This document shows positions 32,977 to 41,684 of a stretch of DNA of 64,000 nucleotides, piece by piece. The DNA lies in the NCBI GenBank assembly GCA_000432155.1, contig FR888489.1, positions 37,060 to 101,059 on the forward strand, in the 5' to 3' direction. The notes beneath the pieces are model-generated. The model was not told where the DNA came from, ran no database searches, and worked only from the letters and a program-made list of their open reading frames with translations. Each line of letters opens with the position of its first letter. Position 1 is the stretch's first letter. This DNA comes from Eubacterium sp. CAG:274 (GTDB lineage Bacteria > Bacillota > Clostridia > Lachnospirales > CAG-274). Position numbers and translations under genes: made by a program.

Positions 32977-33834
32977 AGCAACCATAAGGTCAAGATTTTG
33001 TATAAGTTCTTTGTTTTTATCCAGCTTTTTGGTGTATTTATTATAGTCGCTTGTAATAAGACCAATATATATCATATCAATAATGGCAAGCTGTGCAGTT
33101 CTGGAGAATATAGCATCACCGTAGAAATACTGTCTATTGCTGGAGTATATTGTAATATCGGCAAACTTACTAATAGGAGCTTTGTTGAAATTTGTAAGAG
33201 CTACTGTAGTTGCACCGGCTTTTTTTGCTGTTTTTAAGTTTTCTACTGTAATAGAAGAATAGCCAGAATATGATATACCAATGGCAACACTTCCTTTTTT
33301 CAAATTAGAGGCATTTACCTTCTGTAAATATGGGTCGGAATTATATGTACAGTTAAAGCCTAAATATGAGAGTTTGACAATTAAATCCATAGCTACTACA
33401 GAGGAATTTTCTATAGCAAATATAGTTATATTTTCGGCTTTTTTTAATATATTTATAAGACGGCTGAAATCACTAGAAGATATGGATTTAAGTGAAGTTT
33501 CCAAAAGAGAAATTGCTGTAGCAGTTATTTTAGCAGGAATATCCTCAACTTTTTCACTACCAGTAAGCTCAAACCCGTCCATAGGATTTAGTTTTTTAGG
33601 TGCTGTAGAATTTTGTAAAAGGGCGTATTTAAGCTCCTTAAAACCTTTGTAGCCCAAAGCTCTTGCAAACCTAATTATTGTAGGTTGGCTGATGTTAGCT
33701 TTTTCAGACATTTTGGAAATAGAGAGATTTTCGTAATTATTTTTATAGTTTAAGATGTAATCGGCAGCAACTTTTTCTGATTTACTAAGTTCAGAGTACT
33801 TTTTTTGTATATTAAACAAAACTGTATTTTCCAT
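32956..33834 (-). CDS. RpiR-family regulator of phosphonate use
   Basis: 292 residues. N-terminal HTH_6 domain (SKMSEKANISQPTIIRFARA, about residues 38-57) and a C-terminal SIS sugar-phosphate-binding domain (IFAIENSSVVAMDL and AIGISYSGYSSITVENLKTA, about 128-200). I prefer the ATG at 33834 because GGAGG lies just upstream of it; the ATG at 33849 sits inside that site. Its position before the 2-aminoethylphosphonate operon makes it the likely regulator, perhaps sensing a phosphonate or phosphorylated intermediate. No LysR-type regulator is present. Confidence 0.9.
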   Translation of the reverse strand: MENTVLFNIQKKYSELSKSEKVAADYILNYKNNYENLSISKMSEKANISQPTIIRFARALGYKGFKELKYALLQNSTAPKKLNPMDGFELTGSEKVEDIPAKITATAISLLETSLKSISSSDFSRLINILKKAENITIFAIENSSVVAMDLIVKLSYLGFNCTYNSDPYLQKVNASNLKKGSVAIGISYSGYSSITVENLKTAKKAGATTVALTNFNKAPISKFADITIYSSNRQYFYGDAIFSRTAQLAIIDMIYIGLITSDYNKYTKKLDKNKELIQNLDLMVAKQSEKM

Positions 33835-34140
33835 ATTTTTTGCCTCCATAATTTTTAAGTAGAAAAACTACAAAAAAAATTATAAAATTGATAATATAAT
33901 ATTATAGTATATAAAAAAATATTGCAATAAATATATTTAAATATAAGGTAAAACTTTTATAAAGTAAGTAATAACAATGTAAAATCTATAAATAGAAAAT
34001 GTATAATTATAAAATTGAAAAATATAATAAATTGTGATTTTATTGTTAAATATTGTTATTTTTTAGACAAAATGCCCAAAAAACTGTAGTATAACATATG
34101 TTTTATATTAAATATAGCCTAAAAAATATGTTTATAAATA
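33835..34140. other. AT-rich intergenic region, no gene seen
   Basis: About 300 bases of nearly pure A/T between divergent regulator and permease genes. No ORF with a ribosome site, no tRNA, no clear inverted repeat other than short A/T runs. Confidence 0.6.
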
Positions 34141-34169
34141 TTGAATAGTAAGAAAAACTGCCGTATAAT
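34141..34169 (+). promoter_or_regulatory. Promoter of the permease gene
   Basis: TTGAAT (34141-34146), 17-bp spacer, TATAAT (34164-34169), 36 bases before the start codon. Confidence 0.75.
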
Positions 34170-34205
34170 GATTTTGAAAATAAAAAAACATAAATGGAGG
34201 AAATT

Positions 34206-35480
34206 ATGGACGCACAACAGATTATTTCAATTATTATTTTTGTTGTCACTATGGCAGCAATAATGACAGAAAAAGTTCATCGTGCTTTAGCAGCCGTTGC
34301 TGGTGCAACTTTGTTGTTAGCCTGTAAGATACTTGATGTAGAAAGTTTAGCATCTTACATAGACTTTAACACAGTTGGTATATTAATAGGTATGATGCTT
34401 TTTGTGTCAGTAGTAAAAATTTCCGGCTTGTTTGAATACATAGCTATTAAAGCAGCTAAATTATCAAAAGGTAAGCCTTGGATAATAATGATTTTATTTT
34501 TCATTATTACAGCTGTTCTTTCAGCTTTCCTTGATAATGTTACAACTGTACTTTTGGTTGGTCCAATGACAATCGCTGTTACAGAAATGCTTGGGCTTAA
34601 TCCAGTACCATTTTTGATTACACAGATTTTAGCATCTAATGTTGGTGGTACAGCTACACTTATTGGTGACCCACCTAACATTATGATTGGTAGTGCCGCA
34701 GGACTTAGTTTCAATGACTTTATTGTAAATACAGGTGTTCCAGCTGTTATTATTGGTGTTCTTACATTATTCTGTTTCTACTTTATTTACGGTAGAAAGC
34801 TCCATGTTACACCAGAAAAAATGGCAGCAGTTATGGAATTAGACGAAAACAAGGCTATTAAGGATAAGGTTCTTCTTATTCAGAGTGTTGTTGTAATGAT
34901 TTGCGTTGTTGTTGCATTTATGCTTCACGATGCTTTAGGTATACAGTCTGCCACAATAGCTATTGCAGCAGCAGCAGTTATATTGTTCCTCAGCCATGGA
35001 AAGGCAGACCCAGAAGAAATTATTGCAACAGTTGAATGGCCTACTATTGTATTCTTTGTTGGTCTTTTCGGTGTTGTAGGTGGTTTACAGCAGACAGGCG
35101 TTATTGATATGATGGCAAAATTCCTTATTAATGTAACACAGGGTAATGACTTGCTTATGCTCTTGCTTATTTTATGGGTTTCTGCTATACTTTCATCATT
35201 CTTAGATAACATACCTTTCGTTGCGACACTTATTCCACTTATTATTACAATGGGCAAGAGTGGTATGGATATTGCACCTCTTTGGTGGGCATTATCTCTT
35301 GGTGCTTGTCTTGGTGGTAATGGTACACTTGTTGGTGCATCAGCTAACGTTGTTCTTTCAGGTATCAGTAAGAGAGATGGACACGAAATCACATTTGGTA
35401 GCTACTTTAAGATTGGTTTCCCACTTATGATTATGTCTATTATTGTTTCTACTGCATATCTTGTAATTATGTATGAATAA
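34206..35480 (+). CDS. ArsB/NhaD-family transporter
   Basis: 424 residues, about eleven membrane segments. Start at ATG 34206, since the ATG at 34194 forms the GGAGG site itself. Conserved hairpin sequences: FLDNVTTVLLVGPMT (about residue 101), ASNVGGTATLIGDPPNIMIG (about 140) and the second-repeat pair FLDNIPFVATLIPL and GGNGTLVGASANVV. This is the ion-transporter superfamily (SLC13/ArsB/NhaD); arsenite, sodium or an organic anion are possible. No ars genes are near. It is followed 20 bases later by a cytosolic protein of unknown function, likely in the same transcript. Confidence 0.88.
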   Translation: MDAQQIISIIIFVVTMAAIMTEKVHRALAAVAGATLLLACKILDVESLASYIDFNTVGILIGMMLFVSVVKISGLFEYIAIKAAKLSKGKPWIIMILFFIITAVLSAFLDNVTTVLLVGPMTIAVTEMLGLNPVPFLITQILASNVGGTATLIGDPPNIMIGSAAGLSFNDFIVNTGVPAVIIGVLTLFCFYFIYGRKLHVTPEKMAAVMELDENKAIKDKVLLIQSVVVMICVVVAFMLHDALGIQSATIAIAAAAVILFLSHGKADPEEIIATVEWPTIVFFVGLFGVVGGLQQTGVIDMMAKFLINVTQGNDLLMLLLILWVSAILSSFLDNIPFVATLIPLIITMGKSGMDIAPLWWALSLGACLGGNGTLVGASANVVLSGISKRDGHEITFGSYFKIGFPLMIMSIIVSTAYLVIMYE

Positions 35481-35500
35481 AATATCAGAGGAGGGATTTT

Positions 35501-35965
35501 ATGAATCAAAATACTGTAAGTGGCGATATTATCGCTTTTAACCTTAAACAGCTTGGGGCAACGGATATTAAGGTTTTCGATAGCCGTATGCACATAGCAA
35601 ATTTTGATTTAGGTAACGGTTTAATTGTTTCTTATGTTTTTAACATTACAAGAAAGGATAAATTTTTCCTTCAGCGTATGAGACCATATGCTATGGTAAA
35701 GGGTAAGTACGCAGACCAGAGAGAAATTATCGAATTTATAAAAGACGATATTACACGATTTAAAATGTCTAGTCAGCTTAACAATATTGATAAGTATATT
35801 GAACTTGCTGAAAAGACAGGAAATGCCTACGAAAGAATGGAACATATTTTCTTACATCACAAAGTTGATGACAAGATTATGGATAGACTTAACACAGAAC
35901 TTGATGACCTTGCAAATGAATTGGAAGAAATACATAAGGACTCAGAAGTTCTCAAGGTTCACTAA
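35501..35965 (+). CDS. Hypothetical soluble protein downstream of the permease
   Basis: 154 residues, GGAGGGATTTT before the ATG. An N-terminal beta-rich half (DIKVFDSRMHIANFDLGNG, VSYVFNITRKDKFFLQRMRP) and a long acidic helical C-terminus (MDRLNTELDDLANELEEIHK) that could form a coiled coil. No family recognised. Co-transcribed with the permease; the transcript ends at 35981-36009. Confidence 0.75.
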   Translation: MNQNTVSGDIIAFNLKQLGATDIKVFDSRMHIANFDLGNGLIVSYVFNITRKDKFFLQRMRPYAMVKGKYADQREIIEFIKDDITRFKMSSQLNNIDKYIELAEKTGNAYERMEHIFLHHKVDDKIMDRLNTELDDLANELEEIHKDSEVLKVH

Positions 35966-35980
35966 TGAATATTGATTTTT

Positions 35981-36009
35981 AAAAGAGAGTGTTTAGGCAC
36001 TCTCTTTTT
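35981..36009 (+). terminator. Intrinsic terminator abutting a hairpin repeat
   Basis: AAAAGAGAGTG-TTTAGG-CACTCTCTTTTT. The repeat unit begins directly after the T-run (AATGAATCGG). Confidence 0.92.
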
Positions 36010-36011
36010 AA

Positions 36012-36079
36012 TGAATCGGAAAGATAAATCCGATGGCTTGTTCACAAGCCACATTTTGCAAAGCAAAATGTTCTGACCA
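36012..36079 (+). repeat. Single unit of the three-hairpin repeat
   Basis: Head TGAATCGGAAAGATAAAT-CCGA, second hairpin GGCTTG-TTCA-CAAGCC type, third ACATTTTGCAAAGCAAAATG, end TTCTGACCA. The MATE promoter starts 7 bases later. Confidence 0.85.
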
Positions 36080-36085
36080 TTTAAT

Positions 36086-36115
36086 TTGACAATGACAAAT
36101 ACATAATAGTATAAT
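36086..36115 (+). promoter_or_regulatory. Promoter of the MATE gene
   Basis: TTGACA (36086-36091), 18-bp spacer, TATAAT (36110-36115). Confidence 0.8.
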
Positions 36116-36151
36116 TGGGGTATAAACACATAGAGAAAAAGAGGAAGAAAA

Positions 36152-37495
36152 ATGGAAAACGATTATTTAGTAAAGAAAAAGCCTATATTGGCTCTTTTTA
36201 TTTTTGCTTTGCCTATGATTATAGGTAATTTTTTTCAGCAGATGTATACTATGGCAGACTCAGCTGTTATTGGAAGATATGTAGGGGAAGAAGCCTTGGC
36301 AGCTGTAGGTGTTTCCTATTCTTTGACTACGGTTTTTATCTGTATTGCCATTGGTGGAGGAATAGGAGCATCTGTTACAGTTAGTCGATACTTTGGTGCA
36401 AAAATGTACAAAAGAATGAAAACAGCTGTTTTTACGGCTTTTATTGCATTTTTGGCTGTAAGTATATTTTTAGGTGTATTCGGCTTAGTGTTTAGTAAAA
36501 AGATAATTATACTGTTAAATACGCCGTCAAATGTAATAGATATGGCTGTTGAATATTTAAACATATATTTTTTAGGTTTACCATTCCTATTTATGTACAA
36601 TGTTGTTTCGTCAATGTTTAATGCCCTTGGTAAGTCTAAAATACCTTTGTATTTTCTTATATTCTCATCTGTATTAAATATTATATTGGATATATTGTTA
36701 GTAACCTGTTTTAATATGGGTGTAGTTGGTGTAGCTTGGGCAACATTTATTGCACAGGGTATTTCTGTAGTGCTGTCATTTTTTGTATTTATGATACAGT
36801 TGAGAAAATTGAAGATAGGTAAAACAACTTTATTTGATATGGCAGAACTTGTAACAATGGCTAAAATAGCTTTTCCGTCTATACTACAACAGTCTACTGT
36901 TTCAATAGGTCTTATGCTTGTACAGTCATCAGTAAATAACTTTGGTTCAGAAGTGCTTGCCGGCTTTTCAGCAGCTATGAGAATAGAGTCAGTATGTGTT
37001 GTGCCTATGGCAGCTATAGGTAATGCATTGTCATCATATACAGCTCAGAATATAGGTGCTGGAAAAATGGAGAGAGTACCTCAGGGCTACAAATGTGCAA
37101 ACATTATGGTTATTATATCCGGTATAGTAATTTTAGCTGTTATTGAATTGTTTAATGGACAGATTATGTCATTGTTTATGGGCGGAGATGCTACAAAAGA
37201 GGCATTTGACACAGGATATAATCTTATGGCATATATGGGCTTTTTCTATAGTATGATAGGCTTTAAAATGGCTGTAGACGGTCTTTTAAGAGGTGCAGGG
37301 GATATGGTAATGTTTACTGTTGCCAACTTGGCAAACCTTTTTATAAGAGTTTTTGTGGCAGTAGTATTTTCTCCTAAATTTGGTGTTGAGGTTATATGGT
37401 ATGTTGTGCCTTTAGGTTGGTTTGTAAACTGGCTTGTTTCATTTTGTCAATATAAAGCAGGAAAATGGAAAAGAATATACCAAAGTGCAAATTGA
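36152..37495 (+). CDS. MATE-family efflux transporter
   Basis: 447 residues, twelve predicted membrane segments in two halves. Family features: ALPMIIGNFFQQMYTMADSAVIGRYVG at the first segments (seen here as LFIFALPMIIG then QQMYTMADSAVIG), FNALGKSKIP (about residue 150) and GLLRGAGDM in the second half (about 378). Proton- or sodium-driven export of cationic drugs or metabolites is usual. Monocistronic, with GAGGAAG before the ATG. Confidence 0.95.
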   Translation: MENDYLVKKKPILALFIFALPMIIGNFFQQMYTMADSAVIGRYVGEEALAAVGVSYSLTTVFICIAIGGGIGASVTVSRYFGAKMYKRMKTAVFTAFIAFLAVSIFLGVFGLVFSKKIIILLNTPSNVIDMAVEYLNIYFLGLPFLFMYNVVSSMFNALGKSKIPLYFLIFSSVLNIILDILLVTCFNMGVVGVAWATFIAQGISVVLSFFVFMIQLRKLKIGKTTLFDMAELVTMAKIAFPSILQQSTVSIGLMLVQSSVNNFGSEVLAGFSAAMRIESVCVVPMAAIGNALSSYTAQNIGAGKMERVPQGYKCANIMVIISGIVILAVIELFNGQIMSLFMGGDATKEAFDTGYNLMAYMGFFYSMIGFKMAVDGLLRGAGDMVMFTVANLANLFIRVFVAVVFSPKFGVEVIWYVVPLGWFVNWLVSFCQYKAGKWKRIYQSAN

Positions 37496-37521
37496 TTTTT
37501 AAACAATGTTAAATAAAAATA

Positions 37522-37550
37522 TTGACACAGGTAGTTATGATTATTATAAT
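37522..37550 (+). promoter_or_regulatory. Promoter of the first tandem stalk gene
   Basis: TTGACA (37522-37527), 17-bp spacer, TATAAT (37545-37550). Confidence 0.85.
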
Positions 37551-37584
37551 GAAAATATAATAATTATAAAGAGGGTGTGTTTTT

Positions 37585-38517
37585 ATGAAAAAGAACTTGA
37601 AAAAGGCATTATGTGTATTAATGTCAACAGGTATGTTATTTAGTGGAGTTACTGTTGCATATGGTGAGGAAAGCAATATTTCTTTGCAGATTAATGGTAG
37701 TGAAATATCAGCAGAAGTACCACCTACTATTATAGATGGAAGAACAATGGTACCTGTAAGAGCAATATTTGAGGCTGTTGGTGCTAATATTGACTTTGAT
37801 GCAGAAACAAAGACAATAACAGCTAAAAAGGGCGAAACAACAGTAAATATGACTGTTGGAGCAAATGCTGTAACTGTAAACAATAAGGAAGTACAGTTAG
37901 ATGCACCGGCAGTAATTGTAAATGGCAGAACATTAGCACCTGCCAGATTTGTAGCAGAAACTTTTGGATATACTGTTCAATGGGACGCCGAAAACAAAAT
38001 AGTAAAAATCAATGGCAAAGAAAGTAGTACAGAAACTACAACAGAAACCACTACTGTAACAACAACAGAAACTACAACAGAAACAACTACAGAATCAACA
38101 ACTGAAACAACTACAAAAGCAACAGCAACTTCATCAAGCAAAAAGTATTATGATGAATATAGCGATGTTTTGGATTATGGAACTTTTAGTGGTGCTAATC
38201 TTGTAGATAAAATGACTGTAGAATTAAGTGATTTTAAGAGTCATTCTTATATATATGATTTTAAGTATGATGAATCAAGATTTAGTGGCTTAGATAAAGT
38301 AGTTGAAACTTATGCTGAACAAGTAGAAAAAACTGGTTGGAAAGTTACAGCTATGGCTGAGGCTGAAGAGGCTGGCATAATAACATTGATTTGTACTAAA
38401 GACGATAGAATTTTATCATTTGGCACAAATTTTTACGATAAGAAAATAATGGTTGAAGTTATTAAGAGTTCAAAAAATGCAGAACTTTTAAATAAAATGC
38501 TTGAAGAAAGTAAATAA
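37585..38517 (+). CDS. Secreted stalk-domain protein, first of a tandem pair
   Basis: 310 residues. Signal peptide to about VAYG-EE (residue 26), a copper-amine-oxidase-like stalk domain (about 30-145; PTIIDGRTMVPVRAIFEAVG and VNGRTLAPARFVAETFGY), a Thr/Glu linker of about 35 residues (TTETTTVTTTETTTE) and a C-terminal domain of about 125 residues with YIYDFKYDESRF and TGWKVTAM. GAGGGTG precedes the ATG. The stalk half is almost identical to that of the next gene, the C-terminal half much less so. Confidence 0.85.
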   Translation: MKKNLKKALCVLMSTGMLFSGVTVAYGEESNISLQINGSEISAEVPPTIIDGRTMVPVRAIFEAVGANIDFDAETKTITAKKGETTVNMTVGANAVTVNNKEVQLDAPAVIVNGRTLAPARFVAETFGYTVQWDAENKIVKINGKESSTETTTETTTVTTTETTTETTTESTTETTTKATATSSSKKYYDEYSDVLDYGTFSGANLVDKMTVELSDFKSHSYIYDFKYDESRFSGLDKVVETYAEQVEKTGWKVTAMAEAEEAGIITLICTKDDRILSFGTNFYDKKIMVEVIKSSKNAELLNKMLEESK

Positions 38518-38524
38518 TTTTTTA

Positions 38525-38573
38525 TTAACTCTCAATTTTTGGACAATGAAGTCTGAATTTGGGAGTTAATTTA
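38525..38573 (+). terminator. Terminator between the tandem stalk genes
   Basis: TTAACTCTCAA (38525-38535) pairs with TTGGGAGTTAA (38559-38569), followed by TTTATTTT. Confidence 0.75.
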
Positions 38574-38602
38574 TTTTATAGAAAAAGCACTTGCACGCTT
38601 TA

Positions 38603-38631
38603 TTGACATAAAAAATAAATTTTATTATACT
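38603..38631 (+). promoter_or_regulatory. Promoter of the second tandem stalk gene
   Basis: TTGACA (38603-38608), 17-bp spacer, TATACT (38626-38631). Each copy of the pair therefore has its own promoter. Confidence 0.85.
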
Positions 38632-38663
38632 TAATACATACAATTAGAAAAGGTGGAAAGTTT

Positions 38664-39476
38664 ATGAAAAAGAGCATAAAAAATGTATTTTGCGTTTTAC
38701 TTTCAGCTACAATATTATTAGGTGGAGTTTCAGCAGTATATGGTGGAGAAAAGAGTATTTCATTACAGATTAATGGTAGTGAAATATCAGCAGAAGTGCC
38801 ACCTACTGTTATAGATGGTAGAACAATGGTACCTGTAAGAGCAATATTTGAGGCTGTTGGTGCTAATATTGATTTTGATGCAGAAACAAAGACAATAACA
38901 GCTAAAAAGGGTGATGCAACAGTAAATATGACTGTTGGAACAAAGGTAGCAACTGTAAACAATAAGGAAGTACAATTGGACGCACCGGCAGTAATTGTAA
39001 ATGGCAGAACATTAGCACCTGCCAGATTTGTAGCAGAAACCTTTGGCTATACTGTTCAATGGGATAGTGAAAACAAAATAGTTAAAATTATTGGTGGAGA
39101 AAGTACAGAATTTTATAAGGACTATAGTGACTTGCCAGACTATGGAAGTTTTAGCGGTGCTACTTTATTGGGAAATGAAAAAATAAATGTAGATGGTTTT
39201 GTAGGACAGGGTTATATATACGATTTTAAGTACGACAAAAGTAAGTTTTCATCAGGAGATGATGTTGACAGAGAATATGTTAACAAATTGAAAGAAAGTG
39301 GCTGGGAATATGATGGTAAGACATATGGAGAAGAAAATGCTGAAATAATGCTATTTTTCAAAAAAGGACCTATGTTGTGTGGCTATAGTGTTTGCAATAA
39401 CCATAAGCAAGTAGCTATTATTATAACAAATGTTATGGGCAAAGATATTGACCTTAAAGACGCAGTAACTGTATAG
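38664..39476 (+). CDS. Secreted stalk-domain protein, second of a tandem pair
   Basis: 270 residues; signal peptide, stalk domain nearly identical to the gene at 37585 (both at protein and DNA level over about 350 bases), and a related but diverged C-terminal domain (DYSDLPDYGSFSGATLLG, GYIYDFKYDKSKF, ESGWEYDGKTYGEE). The Thr/Glu linker of the first copy is missing: the domains are joined by a few residues (GGESTE). AAAGGTGG precedes the ATG. Confidence 0.85.
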   Translation: MKKSIKNVFCVLLSATILLGGVSAVYGGEKSISLQINGSEISAEVPPTVIDGRTMVPVRAIFEAVGANIDFDAETKTITAKKGDATVNMTVGTKVATVNNKEVQLDAPAVIVNGRTLAPARFVAETFGYTVQWDSENKIVKIIGGESTEFYKDYSDLPDYGSFSGATLLGNEKINVDGFVGQGYIYDFKYDKSKFSSGDDVDREYVNKLKESGWEYDGKTYGEENAEIMLFFKKGPMLCGYSVCNNHKQVAIIITNVMGKDIDLKDAVTV

Positions 39477-39548
39477 AAAGAAAATGATGTTCTTTTTGAT
39501 TATTGTTCAGAATATTCTTGCATTACTTGTAATGCTATACATATTAAA

Positions 39549-39624
39549 ATAACCGCCACAATCTCCCAAGACTAGGCGGTTATTTTTAACTTATAGGTGG
39601 GGTAGCAACCTTTGTTGCTCCCTC
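39549..39624 (+). terminator. Terminator and a second hairpin after the stalk genes
   Basis: AATAACCGCC / GGCGGTTATT with TTTT (39549-39588), followed by a GGTAGCAAC / GTTGCTCC hairpin (about 39603-39624). Confidence 0.75.
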
Positions 39625-39735
39625 TTGTATATTTATATTAACATTAAAGTTCTATATAGTCAAGAGTTTGAAATAGTAAAATGTCATAGACTGGGTACAA
39701 TAATCCTAGATATTCAGGAATAATTTAATAATATT

Positions 39736-40302
39736 TTATTTCTTTTTTGTTTCATCTTCTTCCTCTGTATCGTCATCATCGTCAGTATAATCATAAAAAG
39801 ACGAATTTGCATAATAAACAAGTTTATAAAGTTTTTTAGGGTCTTCTATATAGCAATATTCATCATTATATGGTTTTAAAAAGTCTATAAGAATGGGGCT
39901 AAATTCAAAGTCTTTTTTATCTTTACGATTTTCATAATACATATAACATAAGTCCTTGAGATAATCCAGTTGGTCTAGGGGATAAAGACATCTGTTTTCA
40001 TTGTCGTATTTCAATATATCTTTTAATAATAACAAATCTTCTTCAGCACTAGCTAATACATTTGTTCCATGTTCTAAATTTTTAACATATTCTATAACAG
40101 CTTTTTCAACAAGCTTAGACACAGACTTTTCCCCTGTGTTTTTAACAATGATTTCCAATATAGATTTTATTCCTTTTTTACACTTGTAACCAACGGTTTC
40201 ATAGTTTTGTTTTGCAAATTTATTATTAGCTTTTCTTCTTGCTGGACTTGTTGTATATTCGCCGGCTTCTTTAATTTTTCTAGTATCCTTATTTACAGCC
40301 AT
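39736..40302 (-). CDS. Hypothetical protein with ribbon-helix-helix-like segment
   Basis: 188 residues. A basic N-terminal quarter is followed by KCKKGIKSILEIIVKNTGEK then SVSKLVEKAVIEYVKN (about residues 42-80), which resembles a ribbon-helix-helix DNA-binding unit of the Arc type. The C-terminal half is acidic with many Tyr, Asp and Glu and ends in a Lys tail. GGAGGGCG before the ATG. Function unknown; a small DNA-binding regulator is a guess. Monocistronic, no partner gene. Confidence 0.65.
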   Translation of the reverse strand: MAVNKDTRKIKEAGEYTTSPARRKANNKFAKQNYETVGYKCKKGIKSILEIIVKNTGEKSVSKLVEKAVIEYVKNLEHGTNVLASAEEDLLLLKDILKYDNENRCLYPLDQLDYLKDLCYMYYENRKDKKDFEFSPILIDFLKPYNDEYCYIEDPKKLYKLVYYANSSFYDYTDDDDDTEEEDETKKK

Positions 40303-40489
40303 AATTACGCCCTCCTAGAAGTTTTCGTTAAATATATATAATTTATTATATATAAATTTATTAAATTTGTCTATAGACTTATGATATGTTAACCTGTATA
40401 ATACAAGATAACCTACATACATTCCGTAGAGGTTGTTTTCATTTCTTCATAATTCAAGAAAATTTTTAGATTTAAAAGGGGGATTTTTT

Positions 40490-41227
40490 ATGAAAAAATT
40501 TTGTGTTGTTATTATTACAATTATCACTACTATAACTAATTGTTGTGTTGGTTTTGCATCTCCTTTCGGAGATAAATTGGAAAATGGTATATCAACTTAC
40601 GCAAAACAAATTGATATGTCTAAATATAAGTATTCTCAAGAAGAAGCTCAAAATGAATTTACTTACTTAGTCAGTAGAAGTGAAAATGCTTGGTATGTAA
40701 AACATTCGGCTAAATTTAAAATGAATGGCAATAAGGTAGATAAAATAATTGTGGAATATAAATATAATCCACAGCAAATAAAAGAAAAAAGAAAGTTTAT
40801 AGACAGTGTAGTTGACCCTATTGTTGAACAGGCTCAAGAATATAAAACTGACTATGAAAAAGCAAAGTTTGTTTACGATTACCTAATTGATAATTATGAC
40901 TACGATTGGACTTTAAAAAATTCTGATGATTTAATGTTATATGAAGGTGGAACAGGTGTTTGTAGAGCATTTGCCATTGCCTATAAAAATATATTAACAA
41001 AATTAAATATTCCTTGTGATGTTGTAATAAGCAAATCAATGAAACATGAATGGAATATGGTACAAATCAATGGCAAATGGTATAATGTGGATTGCTCTGG
41101 TGCAGATTTATTAAATAGTGATAGAGATTGTTTTTTCCTTAAATCAGATTTATTTTTTACCTTTTTAGGATATTACAATGGAATTTCATATAGTAATGAA
41201 AAAGCTGAAAATATAGACTTAGACTAA
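40490..41227 (+). CDS. Secreted transglutaminase-like protein
   Basis: 245 residues from ATG at 40490 (AAAAGGGGGG upstream). Signal peptide (MKKFCVVIITIITTITNC, to about GFAS), then a transglutaminase/protease-like core. The catalytic triad is visible: Cys in GTGVCRAFAIAYKN (about 165), His in KHEWNMVQINGKWY (about 191), Asp in NVDCSG (about 206). Such proteins act on cell-wall or surface peptides as hydrolases or crosslinkers. Single gene, ended by the terminator at 41232. Confidence 0.9.
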   Translation: MKKFCVVIITIITTITNCCVGFASPFGDKLENGISTYAKQIDMSKYKYSQEEAQNEFTYLVSRSENAWYVKHSAKFKMNGNKVDKIIVEYKYNPQQIKEKRKFIDSVVDPIVEQAQEYKTDYEKAKFVYDYLIDNYDYDWTLKNSDDLMLYEGGTGVCRAFAIAYKNILTKLNIPCDVVISKSMKHEWNMVQINGKWYNVDCSGADLLNSDRDCFFLKSDLFFTFLGYYNGISYSNEKAENIDLD

Positions 41228-41231
41228 TGAA

Positions 41232-41271
41232 AGATGCTAATTTCAAATTTTACTGAAGTTAGCATCTTTTT
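41232..41271 (+). terminator. Terminator of the transglutaminase-like gene
   Basis: AGATGCTAA (41232-41240) pairs with TTAGCATCT (41259-41267), followed by T. Confidence 0.85.
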
Positions 41272-41439
41272 TATTATTTTTTGGCAAGGTAAAAAATGAT
41301 TAATGTTGGTGGTCTTTGTTTAAAGTAAATAAAAATAGAACAAAAATAAGCAAAGTAACATAAAAAAATGGAAAGTAAATAGTAGAAAAATGGATGATAA
41401 TTCATTGAAAATAGTATTTTATAAGAATATCTTAAAAGT

Positions 41440-41476
41440 AAAAAAGCCCCGTAACCACCTAGATTACAGGGCTTTT
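41440..41476 (-). terminator. Terminator of tRNA-Thr
   Basis: Minus strand AAAGCCCTGTAA / TTACGGGGCTTT stem and T-run, 7 bases after the tRNA 3' end. Confidence 0.85.
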
Positions 41477-41482
41477 GCTATA

Positions 41483-41555
41483 AGCTAATAACGGGAGTTG
41501 AACCCGTGACCTCAACACTACCAATGTTGCGCTCTACCTCCTGAGCTATATTAGC
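41483..41555 (-). tRNA. tRNA-Thr (anticodon GGT)
   Basis: 73 bases; acceptor GCTAATA/TATTAGC, D-arm GCTC...GAGC, anticodon stem CAACA/TGTTG around TTGGTAG, T-arm GGGTTCAACTCCC. No encoded CCA. Has its own promoter and terminator. Confidence 0.95.
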
Positions 41556-41566
41556 GTACCCCTTAA

Positions 41567-41595
41567 ATTATATATTATATAAATATTTTCGTCAA
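41567..41595 (-). promoter_or_regulatory. Promoter of tRNA-Thr
   Basis: Minus strand TTGACG (41590-41595), 17-bp spacer, TATAAT (41567-41572), ending 11 bases before the tRNA. Confidence 0.85.
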
Positions 41596-41684
41596 GTATT
41601 TTAACAAAATTGTAACTTACATTACAGTACAAAAAGATGATAAAATATAAGTAGTGTATAGTAGCGTTAGCAAGGATGTTAAAT

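Noticed and set aside
33850..34140. Small RNA between rpiR and the permease
   Set aside because: Nearly pure A/T without a stable hairpin or terminator; nothing beyond promoters can be supported.
36012..36079. Riboswitch before the MATE gene
   Set aside because: The structured unit lies upstream of the promoter at 36086-36115, so it is not in the MATE mRNA.
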